DNA of 64,000 bases from WRMS01 sp038562165 (GTDB lineage: Bacteria > Bacillota > Peptococcia > DRI-13 > UBA5745), in assembly GCA_038562165.1 (NCBI GenBank), contig JBCFAO010000001.1, positions 62,001 through 126,000 on the forward strand, given 5' to 3'. Within the stretch, counting starts at the first letter, position 1. Every line of letters starts with the position of its first letter. Of this stretch, positions 25,281 through 33,800 are shown in pieces. A model generated the notes under the pieces. That model was not told the origin of the DNA. It saw only the letters and a program-made list of their open reading frames with translations, and made no database searches. Made by a program: the position numbers and the translations under genes.

Positions 25281-25510
25281 TGCAAAAATGCAGGTTTGTA
25301 TCCAGTAAGGGCGCCAGTTGAGCAAAAATGCAAGTTTGTAGACACCCCTTAGAGTTATGGCGGCTCAAAAAATAAGTAGAAACCTATACCTTGGCTGTAT
25401 CTAGTGCCCTGGCAGAAATGAATTCACTACCAAACTGCAAAAAAGGCTTAAGCTTTCTAACATTTCTTCTGATCGGGCCTCTAGACGAAGACAAACTTGC
25501 AATTTTGCAC
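25281..25510. repeat. Intergenic inverted-repeat element A of the dispersed family
   Basis: Motif copies: TGCAAAAATGCAGGTTTGTA at 25281-25300, AGCAAAAATGCAAGTTTGTA at 25321-25340, and an inverted copy ACAAACTTGCAATTTTGCAC at 25491-25510. A GC-rich pairing (CCACCCCC with GGGGGGGTG, 25536-25559) follows. Related to elements at 26182-26326 and 35174-35414. No coding sequence is supported in 24996-25744. Confidence 0.75.
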
Positions 25511-25606
25511 AGAGGGGGACCTATAATAAGCCAGCCACCCCCTGCCGGTGGGGGGGGTGTACTCATTTCTTTCAATTAGGGATATGCCAATACCTTAAGT
25601 AATGGA

Positions 25607-25632
25607 AAAAACCGCCGTTCCCGGCGGTTTTC
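25607..25632 (-). terminator. Intrinsic terminator of the hypothetical gene at 25745-26050
   Basis: AAAACCGCCG (25608-25617) pairs perfectly with CGGCGGTTTT (25622-25631) around a four-base loop. On the minus strand it ends in a U-rich tail. Confidence 0.8.
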
Positions 25633-25744
25633 GGATCTGCCCTTTCGGAAATTGCCGCTTCACCACAAGCGACAACTCTCTTTTAATAAGGGGCGCCGAG
25701 TTACAATTTCTTTGACGCCCGCAGTGCAGCAACAGCAGCCCGCC

Positions 25745-26050
25745 TCAGTGCCTGTGGCGCAGCCGGTCCGCCGGCGAATAGCTGTCATATTGATCCATAT
25801 ATTCATCAAAGGGATCTGCATCGTAATCAAAACGGGTACTGTCTTCATGACGGAGCCGGCGGGAGAACTCCCAGCTCATTTCTATCGGCGGCACGATTTT
25901 TTTGGCTAAACCGGCCTGATAAGCCTTACTATAGCTTTGATCCAACTCTTTTTCCTTTTTCTTGCCCACAAACCAGCGTGCTTTAGACGGAGGCCGGCTT
26001 AAACCTGCCGACTGGCTGTTGATCCACCGTCGTTTTTTTTCTTCTCCCAT
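25745..26050 (-). CDS. Small charged hypothetical protein
   Basis: 101 residues. Very hydrophilic, no membrane span, no cysteine. N-terminus MGEEKKRRWINSQSAGLSRPP, a central KKKEKELDQSYSKAYQAGLAKK, and a C-terminus rich in Asp, Tyr and Arg. I do not recognise it. Support for coding: AGGAGG at 26059-26065 on the minus strand, correctly spaced to the ATG at 26050, and a good terminator after the stop at 25607-25632. It stands alone between two repeat-rich gaps. Confidence 0.6.
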   Translation of the reverse strand: MGEEKKRRWINSQSAGLSRPPSKARWFVGKKKEKELDQSYSKAYQAGLAKKIVPPIEMSWEFSRRLRHEDSTRFDYDADPFDEYMDQYDSYSPADRLRHRH

Positions 26051-26181
26051 CAAACCGTTCCTCCTGTAAAAGATTCACACTTCTAGTATGGGCATCGAAA
26101 AACTTTTTATACTAATAAAGGAAAACTGTTACCTAAAACAACATCAACATAGGTCGGCAAGTTGTATTTGCGTCCGGCCAT

Positions 26182-26326
26182 TTTGTGCAAAATCTCAAGT
26201 TTAAAGTGTGTTGTTACTTTAGGATAGAGGAAGTCTTCTGCCCGTGACACTAAATACGGACAAATAGAGCCAAATACAGCCGGAAGACGGCTTTCAAGCA
26301 CTTTAAACTTGAAATTTTGCGCATTT
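26182..26326. repeat. Intergenic inverted-repeat element B of the dispersed family
   Basis: TTTGTGCAAAATCTCAAGTT (start of the left arm, 26182-26208) is complementary to the right arm at 26299-26326 (CACTTTAAACTTGAAATTTT and on), allowing two mismatches. The 90-base centre contains a shorter pairing of GTCTTC with GAAGAC. The rest of 26051-26513 holds no gene I can support. Confidence 0.75.
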
Positions 26327-26378
26327 AGCTGACACGCTCAGCCGCTCCGCTTAAACCTTCCTAATCCCTGCCTCTTAT

Positions 26379-26420
26379 AAAAAAAAGATGCCCGGATACC
26401 GTCACAAGTATCCGAACATC
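26379..26420 (-). terminator. Intrinsic terminator of the P-type ATPase gene
   Basis: GATGCCCGGATAC (26387-26399) pairs with GTATCCGAACATC (26408-26420). On the minus strand a run of eight U follows. It lies 90 bases after the pump stop codon. Confidence 0.85.
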
Positions 26421-26513
26421 CTTCTCTGGGGAATTTTATCGCCGGATTATCCAGAGTTTATCCGGCTGAGATTTTACTTCTCACCTTAGAACTTTTCGAG
26501 GCTTTGACCTGCC

Positions 26514-29243
26514 TTACTTCTTGGCAACGGCTCTCTTTACGGCTTTGGTGATTTCACCGAAGACCAGAGGCATGATGGCAATCAGCAGCACCACATCCCA
26601 ATCATGGAGATGGAACTGGGTCAGGTTGAAGATATCCCGGAAGGTGGGAACAACCATAACCACCAGCAGCAGGCCAAAGGATAAAAGAGTGGCCATGTTC
26701 ATGTTTCTGTTGCTGAATATGCCTATCTTGAAGATGGAGTATTTTTCGGAACGGGCGGAGTAGGCCCGCAGCAATTCACAGGCAATAAGGGTAACGAAAG
26801 CATAAGTACGGCCTGTGGCCAAGCCGATCTCTGTAAGCATGCCGCCGCCCCGCTGGCAACCCAGCCAGAAGGAGAAGAGCACTGCCGCCGTCATCACCAG
26901 AGCCTGGACAGCAATGTTAATCATCATACCGGTGTTGATGATGGGTTCCGAAGGATTACGGGGAGGATCCTCCATAAGACCAGGCTCTTTCTTCTCTGTA
27001 CCCAGAGCCAAAGCCGGGAAGGCGTCGGTGACCAGGTTAACCCAGAGCAAGTGAATGGGCAGCAGAGGAATAGCCCATTGGAAGATCATGGCCAGGAAAA
27101 TAATTAGAATCTCGCCGACATTACAGGACAACAGGAAGAAAACGAATTTACGGATGTTGCTGTAGATAACCCGGCCTTCTTCCACAGCCTCGACAATGCT
27201 GGCGAAGTTGTCATCGGTGATGATCATGTCCGCCGTTTCTTTCGTCACGTCGGTACCGGTGATGCCCATGGCCACGCCGATATCGGCTCTCTTTAAGGCA
27301 GGAGCATCGTTGACGCCGTCGCCGGTCATGGCGGCAATTTCACCGTTGTTCTTCACAGCCTGGACAATGCGGACTTTATGCTCGGGAGATACCCGGGCAA
27401 AAACGCTGACAGTCTTGACGACTTCATCCAGTTCTTTATCGCTCATTTGGTTCAGATCGGAGCCGGCCATAACCTGGTCTTCCTTCTCGATAATCCCCAA
27501 ATCTCTGGCAATAGCGGCAGCGGTATCTTTGTAGTCGCCGGTGATCATGATAACCCGGATACCGGCAGTCTTACAAACCTTGATGGCTTCAATAGCCTCC
27601 ACACGGGGCAAGTCGATCATGCCTACCAAGCCGGTGAAAACCAGTTCTTTTTCGTCGGCTTCCGGACTGGGATGGGCGGGTACTTCTGTTACCGGCCTAA
27701 ATGCCATGGCCAATACACGGAGAGCCTGGCTGGCCAGATTCTTGTTTTGGGCCAGAATGTCTTCGATATCCTTCTGGGTAATATCTTCGATGCTGCCGTC
27801 CCGGCGCAAAATCTTGGTGCAAAGACTGATCAAAATATCGGGAGCACCTTTGGTATAAGCCATCAGTGCGCCTTGCTCATTTTTGTGGAAGGTAGTCATC
27901 AACTTCCGCTGGGAGTCAAAAGGAATCTCCTGCAAGCGAGGCTGCTTCCGGTTCATCAGCTCCTTGGTCATACCGACCTTGGCAGCCGTTACCACCATAG
28001 CGCCTTCCGTAGGATCGCCATGGATTTTCCAAAGGTCATTGCCCTCCTCAGTATCGTGCTCCAGACGGCTGTCATTACAGAGGGACTGGATTTCCAGCAG
28101 CCGGTAAATAGCAGGCTCGGCAGCCATATCGACTTTATTGCCGTCGATGATCAAATCACCTTCGGGGCAATAGCCTTCGCCGGTTACATTAATTTCAGTG
28201 CCGGGAATATACATTTTGACCGTGGTCATCTGATTCTGGGTCAGGGTACCGGTCTTATCGGAGCAGATAACTGTGGTGCTGCCCAGGGTTTCCACAGCAT
28301 GGAGCTTCTTCATGATAGCTCTGTGCTTAACCATCCGCTGCATGCCCAGGGCCAATACGATAGTTACTACTGCCGGCAGGCCTTCAGGAATAGCCGCTAC
28401 CGCCAGGCTGACTGCCGTCATGAACATTTCCAGCATGTCTTCGCCTCTGAGAAGGCCCATAATAAAGACAGCGGCGCTGACAGCCAGACAAGCCGTACCT
28501 AAAACCTTACCTAATTGGTTTAGCTTCTTCTGCAGGGGCGTATCTTCTTCCTCATCCTCCTGGATCATCTCGGCAATCTTACCGATAACCGTATTCATCC
28601 CGGTGGAAGTAACTACACCCTGGCCACGGCCATAGGTAATCAAGGTGCTCATAAAGCCGCAGTTAATCTGGTCACCTAAACCGATATCGCCTTCCAGCTT
28701 AGCGTCGGCATATTTTTCTACCGGCACGGATTCACCGGTTAGGGCCGCCTCTTCAACTTTTAAGTTAACGGTTTCCATCAAACGCAAATCAGCAGGAATA
28801 TAGTCGCCGGTTTCCAGGACAACCAGATCGCCGGGGACCAACTGGACTGCAGGTATCACCAAATGCTCGCCGTCCCGGATTACTTTGGCGTTGGGCGCCG
28901 ACATCTTTTTCAGCGCTTCCAAGGCTTTGCCGGCCCGGTACTCCTGGGAAACACCCAAACAAGCGTTGACGATAACGATGGCAATAATAACCAGGGAGTC
29001 TACTACTTCCCCCACCAGCATAGAAACTACGCTGGCAATAATAAGAATAATAACCATGTAGTCCTTGAACTGCTCAAAAAACATCTGCAGCAAGGTAGCC
29101 CCTTTCTTTTGGGCCAATTCATTGGGACCGTACTTCTCCAGCCGGGCGGAAGCCTCGGCGGCAGTCAAGCCTTTTGACTTGTCCGTTCCCAATTCCTTGC
29201 ATACAGCGTCCATGTTTAATTGATACCATGGATCTTTTTGCAC
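26514..29243 (-). CDS. P-type cation-transporting ATPase (Ca2+/Mn2+ type)
   Basis: 909 residues from the chosen start. Exports divalent cations at the expense of ATP. Visible: N-terminal cation ATPase domain (GLTAAEASARLEKYGPNEL), TGES actuator motif, PEGLP in membrane helix 4, phosphorylation site ICSDKTGTLTQNQM, KGAPD, MITGDYKDTA, GDGVNDAPALKRADIGVAMG, and LLWVNLVTDAFPALALG in helix 6. PEGLP and the N..D pair resemble SERCA-type calcium pumps, which also carry manganese. The frame opens at 29372, but that stretch is the riboswitch terminator and leader; GTG at 29243 has AAAGGGG eight bases upstream, so I start there. Control by a yybP-ykoY riboswitch argues for manganese export or dual Mn/Ca specificity. 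Confidence 0.93.
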   Translation of the reverse strand: MQKDPWYQLNMDAVCKELGTDKSKGLTAAEASARLEKYGPNELAQKKGATLLQMFFEQFKDYMVIILIIASVVSMLVGEVVDSLVIIAIVIVNACLGVSQEYRAGKALEALKKMSAPNAKVIRDGEHLVIPAVQLVPGDLVVLETGDYIPADLRLMETVNLKVEEAALTGESVPVEKYADAKLEGDIGLGDQINCGFMSTLITYGRGQGVVTSTGMNTVIGKIAEMIQEDEEEDTPLQKKLNQLGKVLGTACLAVSAAVFIMGLLRGEDMLEMFMTAVSLAVAAIPEGLPAVVTIVLALGMQRMVKHRAIMKKLHAVETLGSTTVICSDKTGTLTQNQMTTVKMYIPGTEINVTGEGYCPEGDLIIDGNKVDMAAEPAIYRLLEIQSLCNDSRLEHDTEEGNDLWKIHGDPTEGAMVVTAAKVGMTKELMNRKQPRLQEIPFDSQRKLMTTFHKNEQGALMAYTKGAPDILISLCTKILRRDGSIEDITQKDIEDILAQNKNLASQALRVLAMAFRPVTEVPAHPSPEADEKELVFTGLVGMIDLPRVEAIEAIKVCKTAGIRVIMITGDYKDTAAAIARDLGIIEKEDQVMAGSDLNQMSDKELDEVVKTVSVFARVSPEHKVRIVQAVKNNGEIAAMTGDGVNDAPALKRADIGVAMGITGTDVTKETADMIITDDNFASIVEAVEEGRVIYSNIRKFVFFLLSCNVGEILIIFLAMIFQWAIPLLPIHLLWVNLVTDAFPALALGTEKKEPGLMEDPPRNPSEPIINTGMMINIAVQALVMTAAVLFSFWLGCQRGGGMLTEIGLATGRTYAFVTLIACELLRAYSARSEKYSIFKIGIFSNRNMNMATLLSFGLLLVVMVVPTFRDIFNLTQFHLHDWDVVLLIAIMPLVFGEITKAVKRAVAKK

Positions 29244-29370
29244 CAACAACACCCCTTTTCTAGTTTCCTGCTTGTTCCTTTGTTGAACTGTTTTTGCCGG
29301 TTTTTCATCAGACGTATTATACAGTATCCGCTTTTTTCTTTTTCCGTATTCTGCTAAAGAGAAAATAGAC

Positions 29371-29427
29371 AAAAAAAGACCTTATTTCCATACCATGTTA
29401 ACCATGAGTTTGGAAACAAAGGTCTTA
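29371..29427 (-). terminator. Riboswitch-controlled intrinsic terminator
   Basis: On the minus strand AGACCTTTGTTTCCAAACTC pairs with the segment ending GGAAATAAGGTCT, followed by seven U (29371-29377). The 5' arm shares AGACCTTTG with the last helix of the upstream aptamer, so aptamer closure and terminator formation exclude each other: the expected expression platform. Confidence 0.85.
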
Positions 29428-29524
29428 CTCTCACACAATGTGTTACTGACCGGACTGGATATGCACCAGCCGTAATGACGATCAGTAAATCCGCTTTGCA
29501 GCGGCGAGTTACTCCCCTTTAGCA
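29416..29524 (-). ncRNA. yybP-ykoY (manganese) riboswitch aptamer
   Basis: On the minus strand the sequence begins GCTAAAGGGGAGTAACTCGC and ends GAGAGTAAGACCTTTG. The hallmark 5' AAAGGGGAGUA and 3' AGACCUUUG pair to form P1. Between them are a short hairpin CCGCTGCAAAGCGG and a longer arm from TACTGATCGTCATTACGG to CCGGTCAGTA, as in Rfam family yybP-ykoY. Known members bind Mn2+ and control manganese exporters and P-type ATPases. Here it lies directly upstream of such a pump, with a mutually exclusive terminator. Mn2+ binding should favour read-through. Confidence 0.93.
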
Positions 29525-29549
29525 ATACCTTAATCTTACCGACTTTTTT

Positions 29550-29578
29550 ACTTTATCATTTATTATCTCTGCCGTCAA
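29550..29578 (-). promoter_or_regulatory. Sigma-A promoter of the riboswitch-pump transcript
   Basis: On the minus strand TTGACG (29573-29578), 17-base spacer, TAAAGT (29550-29555). The aptamer starts about 27 bases downstream. Confidence 0.7.
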
Positions 29579-29581
29579 CTT

Positions 29582-29929
29582 TTAAATGCTGTTTTTTGTC
29601 TGTTTTTTACCCGCTTTGGGTTCGTCCTGCTTTTTTGGGGCTAACTGACGGTCAAGAATCTGGCGATAACCATCGGCGCCATAATAGAGACATTTTTTGA
29701 CCCGGCTGATCGTAGCGGTGCTGACGCCGGTTTCTTCAATAATGTCGGAATAAGTGCGGTCTTCCGTCAGCATTCTCACCACCTTCCAACGCTGGGCCAT
29801 GGCCTTGATTTCGCCGACGGTACAAAGATCCTCAAAAAACCGATAGCATTCTTCCCGATTCTCTAAAGACAGCACAGCTTCATACAGATCATCCACCATT
29901 GGATCCTGCAGTCTGGATGCGTAGGTCAA
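29582..29929 (-). CDS. YerC/YecD-type TrpR-like DNA-binding protein
   Basis: About 115 residues. The core LYEAVLSLENREECYRFFEDLCTVGEIKAMAQRWKVVRML followed by TYSDIIEETGVSTATISRVKKCL is the YerC family, a helix-turn-helix protein related to TrpR, role unknown. Start is unclear: an ATG at 29968 has no ribosome binding site, an ATG at 29935 is only one base from AAGGAGG, and a TTG at 29929 has ideal spacing to it, so I use the TTG. A C-terminal Lys-rich tail (KKQDEPKAGKKQTKNSI) extends beyond the fold. Five bases separate the upstream small gene from the longest frame. Confidence 0.88.
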   Translation of the reverse strand: MTYASRLQDPMVDDLYEAVLSLENREECYRFFEDLCTVGEIKAMAQRWKVVRMLTEDRTYSDIIEETGVSTATISRVKKCLYYGADGYRQILDRQLAPKKQDEPKAGKKQTKNSI

Positions 29930-29973
29930 GGCCATCCCTCCTTCAAATGATACAGGGTTCGTTAACATTTCAG

Positions 29974-30174
29974 TCAGCCGGTAAAAGAAGAAGTCAAAAT
30001 CTCTGCCGCTTCCTGGGCTTCTGATTCGGCTACCAATACCTCTACGGGGCTTGAAGCTCCCATTTGAGGCGCTCCTAAAGGACGAAGCATCACCAAAATC
30101 CCTTCCATCTCCAGCAGCGATTTATATTGATCTGCCATTACTTGGTTTTGAGCTATGTATACTACGGTCCACAT
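29974..30174 (-). CDS. DUF2007-like small protein
   Basis: 66 residues: MWTVVYIAQNQVMADQYKSL, then LEMEGILVMLRPLGA and EVLVAESEAQEAAEILTSS. The beta-alpha pattern with a central RPLG and a late VLVxESExxEAxEIL is that of DUF2007-like putative signal-transducing proteins that are common beside coaD or yerC in Clostridia. No catalytic residues are evident. It lies 32 bases after coaD on the same strand, with GGGGAGAG as ribosome binding site. Confidence 0.75.
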   Translation of the reverse strand: MWTVVYIAQNQVMADQYKSLLEMEGILVMLRPLGAPQMGASSPVEVLVAESEAQEAAEILTSSFTG

Positions 30175-30206
30175 GCAAAACTCTCCCCTCTTTCCGTCGT
30201 CTGCTA

Positions 30207-30710
30207 TCAGAGGCTATTGAGACTTTCCAGATCATCTGCAAATTTTCTTTTTAACGCTCTTTCCACCCCGGGAGTTACCAAACCGGCTATTCTGGCGTTG
30301 GAGCTGGCTACCTGCTTGATCATGGAAGAGCTGATAAAGGAATACTCGGAACTTGACATCAGAAAAATTGTTTCTATTCCTTCATCTAAATATTTATTAA
30401 TGGCCGCTACCTGCATCTCATATTCATAATCGGAAACGGCCCGCAGACCCCGGATAATGGCATGGGCGCCGATATCTCTGGCCAAATCCACCGTCAGTGA
30501 GTCATAGACGGTGATGCTGCAATTGGGCAGGTGGACGATGGCTTCCTCCATAAAGGCCTGTCTTTCTTCTAAGCTAAACAGGGCACGCTTATAATTCTGA
30601 TTGGCAATAGCTATCACTACCCGGTCAAACAGCCGGCAAGCCCTTTCCGCAATATGAATATGGCCGACGGTTACCGGATCAAAGGTGCCCGGATAAACTG
30701 CAATTTTCAT
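30207..30710 (-). CDS. coaD: Phosphopantetheine adenylyltransferase CoaD
   Basis: 167 residues, the usual length. Fourth step of coenzyme A synthesis. Motifs: AVYPGTFDPVTVGHIHIAERA at the N-terminus with the T/HxGH nucleotidyltransferase site, AIIRGLRAVSDYEYEMQVA in the middle, and FLMSSSEYSFISSSMIKQVA near the C-terminus. GGGAGATAATG-type spacing supports the ATG at 30710. Genes for the DUF2007-like and YerC-like proteins follow closely. The rsmD gene often found upstream is absent. Confidence 0.96.
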   Translation of the reverse strand: MKIAVYPGTFDPVTVGHIHIAERACRLFDRVVIAIANQNYKRALFSLEERQAFMEEAIVHLPNCSITVYDSLTVDLARDIGAHAIIRGLRAVSDYEYEMQVAAINKYLDEGIETIFLMSSSEYSFISSSMIKQVASSNARIAGLVTPGVERALKRKFADDLESLNSL

Positions 30711-30899
30711 TATCTCCCATCCTTTCCCCTTTTAATTCTGGATTGCACTAAAATATCCTGCCAAAAAAGGTATAAAGTTATAACGCCTCAGTAGAAAATT
30801 TTCGATTATAGAAAGATTTTCTTACCTCTGTGCGTTTTAACAAGGCAGGAGATAGTGATGACTGAAAAAAGCAGCGGCACAGTGAGGGCCCCGGCGCCA

Positions 30900-33800
30900 C
30901 TACGAGGCCGGAGAATCTTTTTTGGCTTTTTCTTTTAAAACCACCTTGTCTTCACCTAAAAGTGCAATCAAATCCTGCAGCAAAAGATCGCTGCCATCAA
31001 TTTTCGGCCAAAACTCAGCGGCTAAAGCCCGCTTTTGCTTGGCAAAAAACAGAAATACGGGAATGGGGCCGCAATGCCTGTACATTAAGCTGCGAAGCTG
31101 ATCCATAATAACCTGATCCTGGGCTTCCTGATCCGGCAAAGCCAGCCAAAGCTGGCGGCGTTCCAAAGAAGCCTTGCCGGCTTTGATATCCAGCAGGTCC
31201 ACATCTTGGGTAACCCAAGGCGGCAAACGCTCTGCCTTATCCCCCGCAACCGAACCGCCGTTGCCGGGCGAAGTCTTTCCGGACCGACTGCTAACCGGCG
31301 GATTATCGCCGGAAAAACTGCCGGCAGTTAAGCCGCCGCCGGTCATGTCTTCTTCCATCCCCCCCAGCACTTCCAGCTTCTCCAGAAATAACTTAGGCTG
31401 CTCCTCCTGGCCCTGATAGCGGCCCTTGATTACCACCGCCAGATCATTGGCCAGGCGGGGAGCCATTTCCTCAAAAAGTTTAGGGAAAACCAAAACATCA
31501 ACGCTGCCGGTCAGATCCTCCAGCCGGAAATTGGCCATCATCTGGCCTCGCTTTGTCACCGTCCGCCGGTACTCATTAATGATGCCTCCCACCACTACCG
31601 GCAGGTCCTCCTCCTCCGGCAAATCGTCGATATGATGGCTGATCTTCTTTTCCACCAGTCCCACATAAGGCCTCAGGGGATGACCGGAAAGGTAAAGGCC
31701 CATAACCTCTTTTTCTTTCGTCAATATATTTCTTTGATCAATTTCTTCTTTTTCCGGCAGGGGAAAGCTATCCTCCCGGGGCTTGATTTCCGGCGACAAA
31801 TCAAACAGGGATATTTGATTGCTGGCCCCGTCTTTTTGCCAAGCTGCCGCCGTCTCCATGACTTGAGGCAATATTTCCAGAAGCTGGGCCCGGTGGCCCG
31901 GCACGGAAGAAAAAGCCCCGGCCCAAATCAGGTTTTCCATAACCCGGCGGTTGATCTGGGCCAGATTGACCCGGCGGCAGAAACTTTCCAGACTGGTATA
32001 AGGGCCCTCTGCCCGCTCTTCAATGATGGCCTGGATGGCCGGCCCGCCTACCTGCTTGATGGCGGCCAGACCAAAGCGGATAGCACCGCCGTTGACGCTG
32101 AAGCCGGACTGGCTCTCATTGACGTCGGGAGCCAGAATCTCAATGCCTCTTTGCCGGCATTCGTTAATATAAAAAGGAACTTTGTTTTTTGTTTCCATGA
32201 CGCTGGAGAGCAGGGCCGCCATAAACTCTACGGGATAGTGGGCCTTGAGCCAGGCCGTCTGATAAGCGACGAGAGCGTAAGCCGCCGAGTGGCTTTTGTT
32301 GAAACCGTAGCCGGAAAAGTACTCCATCAGCTCGAAAATCTTGCGGGCAACATCCTCGGCTACTCCTTTTTTCTTAGCTCCGTCCACGAAGGTCTGGCGG
32401 TAAGCCGCCAGCACCTCCGGCTTTTTTTTGCCCATAGCCCGCCGCAGCTGGTCGGCTTCCCCCAAGGTTAAGCCCCCCATGTCGCCGGCAATACGCATGA
32501 CCTGCTCCTGGTAAAGGATGACGCCATAGGTAGTATCCAATATGGATTCCAGCATGGGATGAAGATAGGCGTTGGGCACCTGGCCATGGCGGCGGCGGAT
32601 AAAATCCTCCACCATACCGCTGCCCAAAGGCCCCGGCCGGTACAAAGCCACCAAAGCCACGATATCGTCAAAGCGCTCCGGCTTCAGCTCCCGGATAATC
32701 TGGCGCAGACCGTCGCTTTCCAACTGGAAAATACCGATGGTATCCCCATCGGACAAAAGCTTATAGGTGGCTTCATCATCAAGAGGCAAACGGTCAATAT
32801 CAATATGAATACCTTTGCTTTGACGGATTAACTCTACGGCGTCGCCGATGACCGTCAGGGTCCGGAGGCCTAAAAGATCCATTTTTAAAAGACCAATGGA
32901 TTCTACCGTATCCTTCTCAAACTGGGTGCAAGGCAAGCCGTCGGAGGATCTTTGTAAAGGCAGATAAGTTTCCAGGGGCCGGCCGGAAATCACCAGGCCG
33001 GCGGCATGAACACCGCTATGCCGGGGCAGACCCTCCAGAGATTTTGCCACTTTGATCAGGCCTGCCACCTGCTCATCTTCTTCAATCAGGGTCCTCAATT
33101 CCCTGGATAACTGTAAAGCCCTGTCCAGGGTAATATTCAATTCAAAAGGCACCAGCTTGGCAGTTTTATCTACGGTAGCTAAAGGGATACCCATAGCCCG
33201 GCCGGCATCCCGGATGGCAGCCTTTGCCGCCATGGTCCCGAAGGTAATAATCTGACTGACTTTATCCCGGCCATAGCGCTCGATAACGTATTCGATGACT
33301 TCCCCCCGCCGCAGATAGCAGACGTCAATATCAATATCCGGCATGCTGATCCGCTCCGGATTGAGAAAGCGTTCAAACAGAAGGTCATAGGCCAAGGGAT
33401 CGATATTGGTGATACCCAGGCTGTAGGACACAATACTGCCGGCAGCGGAGCCCCGGCCGGGTCCCACATAGATGCCCTTTTCCCGGGCAAAGCGGATAAA
33501 ATCCCAAACAATCAGAAAATAGCCGGGGAATCCCATATTTTCAATAACTGAAAGCTCATAGTCCAGACGCTGCCGGGGGGAGTTCCCCTTATCCCGGGGC
33601 TTGTCCACGGTGCCGGGATACCGCTCCTCCAGTCCTTTTTCGCAAAGCTGGCGCAAATAAGAAGCCTCGTCTTTTTGACCGGCAGGCAAAGGATAGGGCG
33701 GCAGGTGATTATGGCCGAATTCCATTTCCACCTGGCAGCGGCGGGCAATTTTTACGGTATTGGCCAAAGCTTCGGGATAATCGCCAAAAAGCAGTTCCAT

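Noticed and set aside
25021..25368. Open frames of 97-115 codons on the minus strand with ERTKPA or REDKTC repeats
   Set aside because: They are produced by the 18-base tandem array and dispersed motifs; no ribosome binding site, and equally long frames exist in other registers.
25183..25510. CRISPR-like repeat array
   Set aside because: The units are contiguous without unique spacers, and no cas gene is present.
26107..26301. 64-codon minus-strand frame
   Set aside because: It lies entirely within inverted-repeat element B and has no ribosome binding site.
27378..28502. 374-codon plus-strand frame
   Set aside because: Antisense of the P-type ATPase, whose motifs are unambiguous on the other strand.
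30858..30938. Small plus-strand ORF of 26 codons with an AGGAG-like site
   Set aside because: It runs into the antisense of the dnaE 3' end and has a low-complexity Phe-rich end; chance occurrence is likely.
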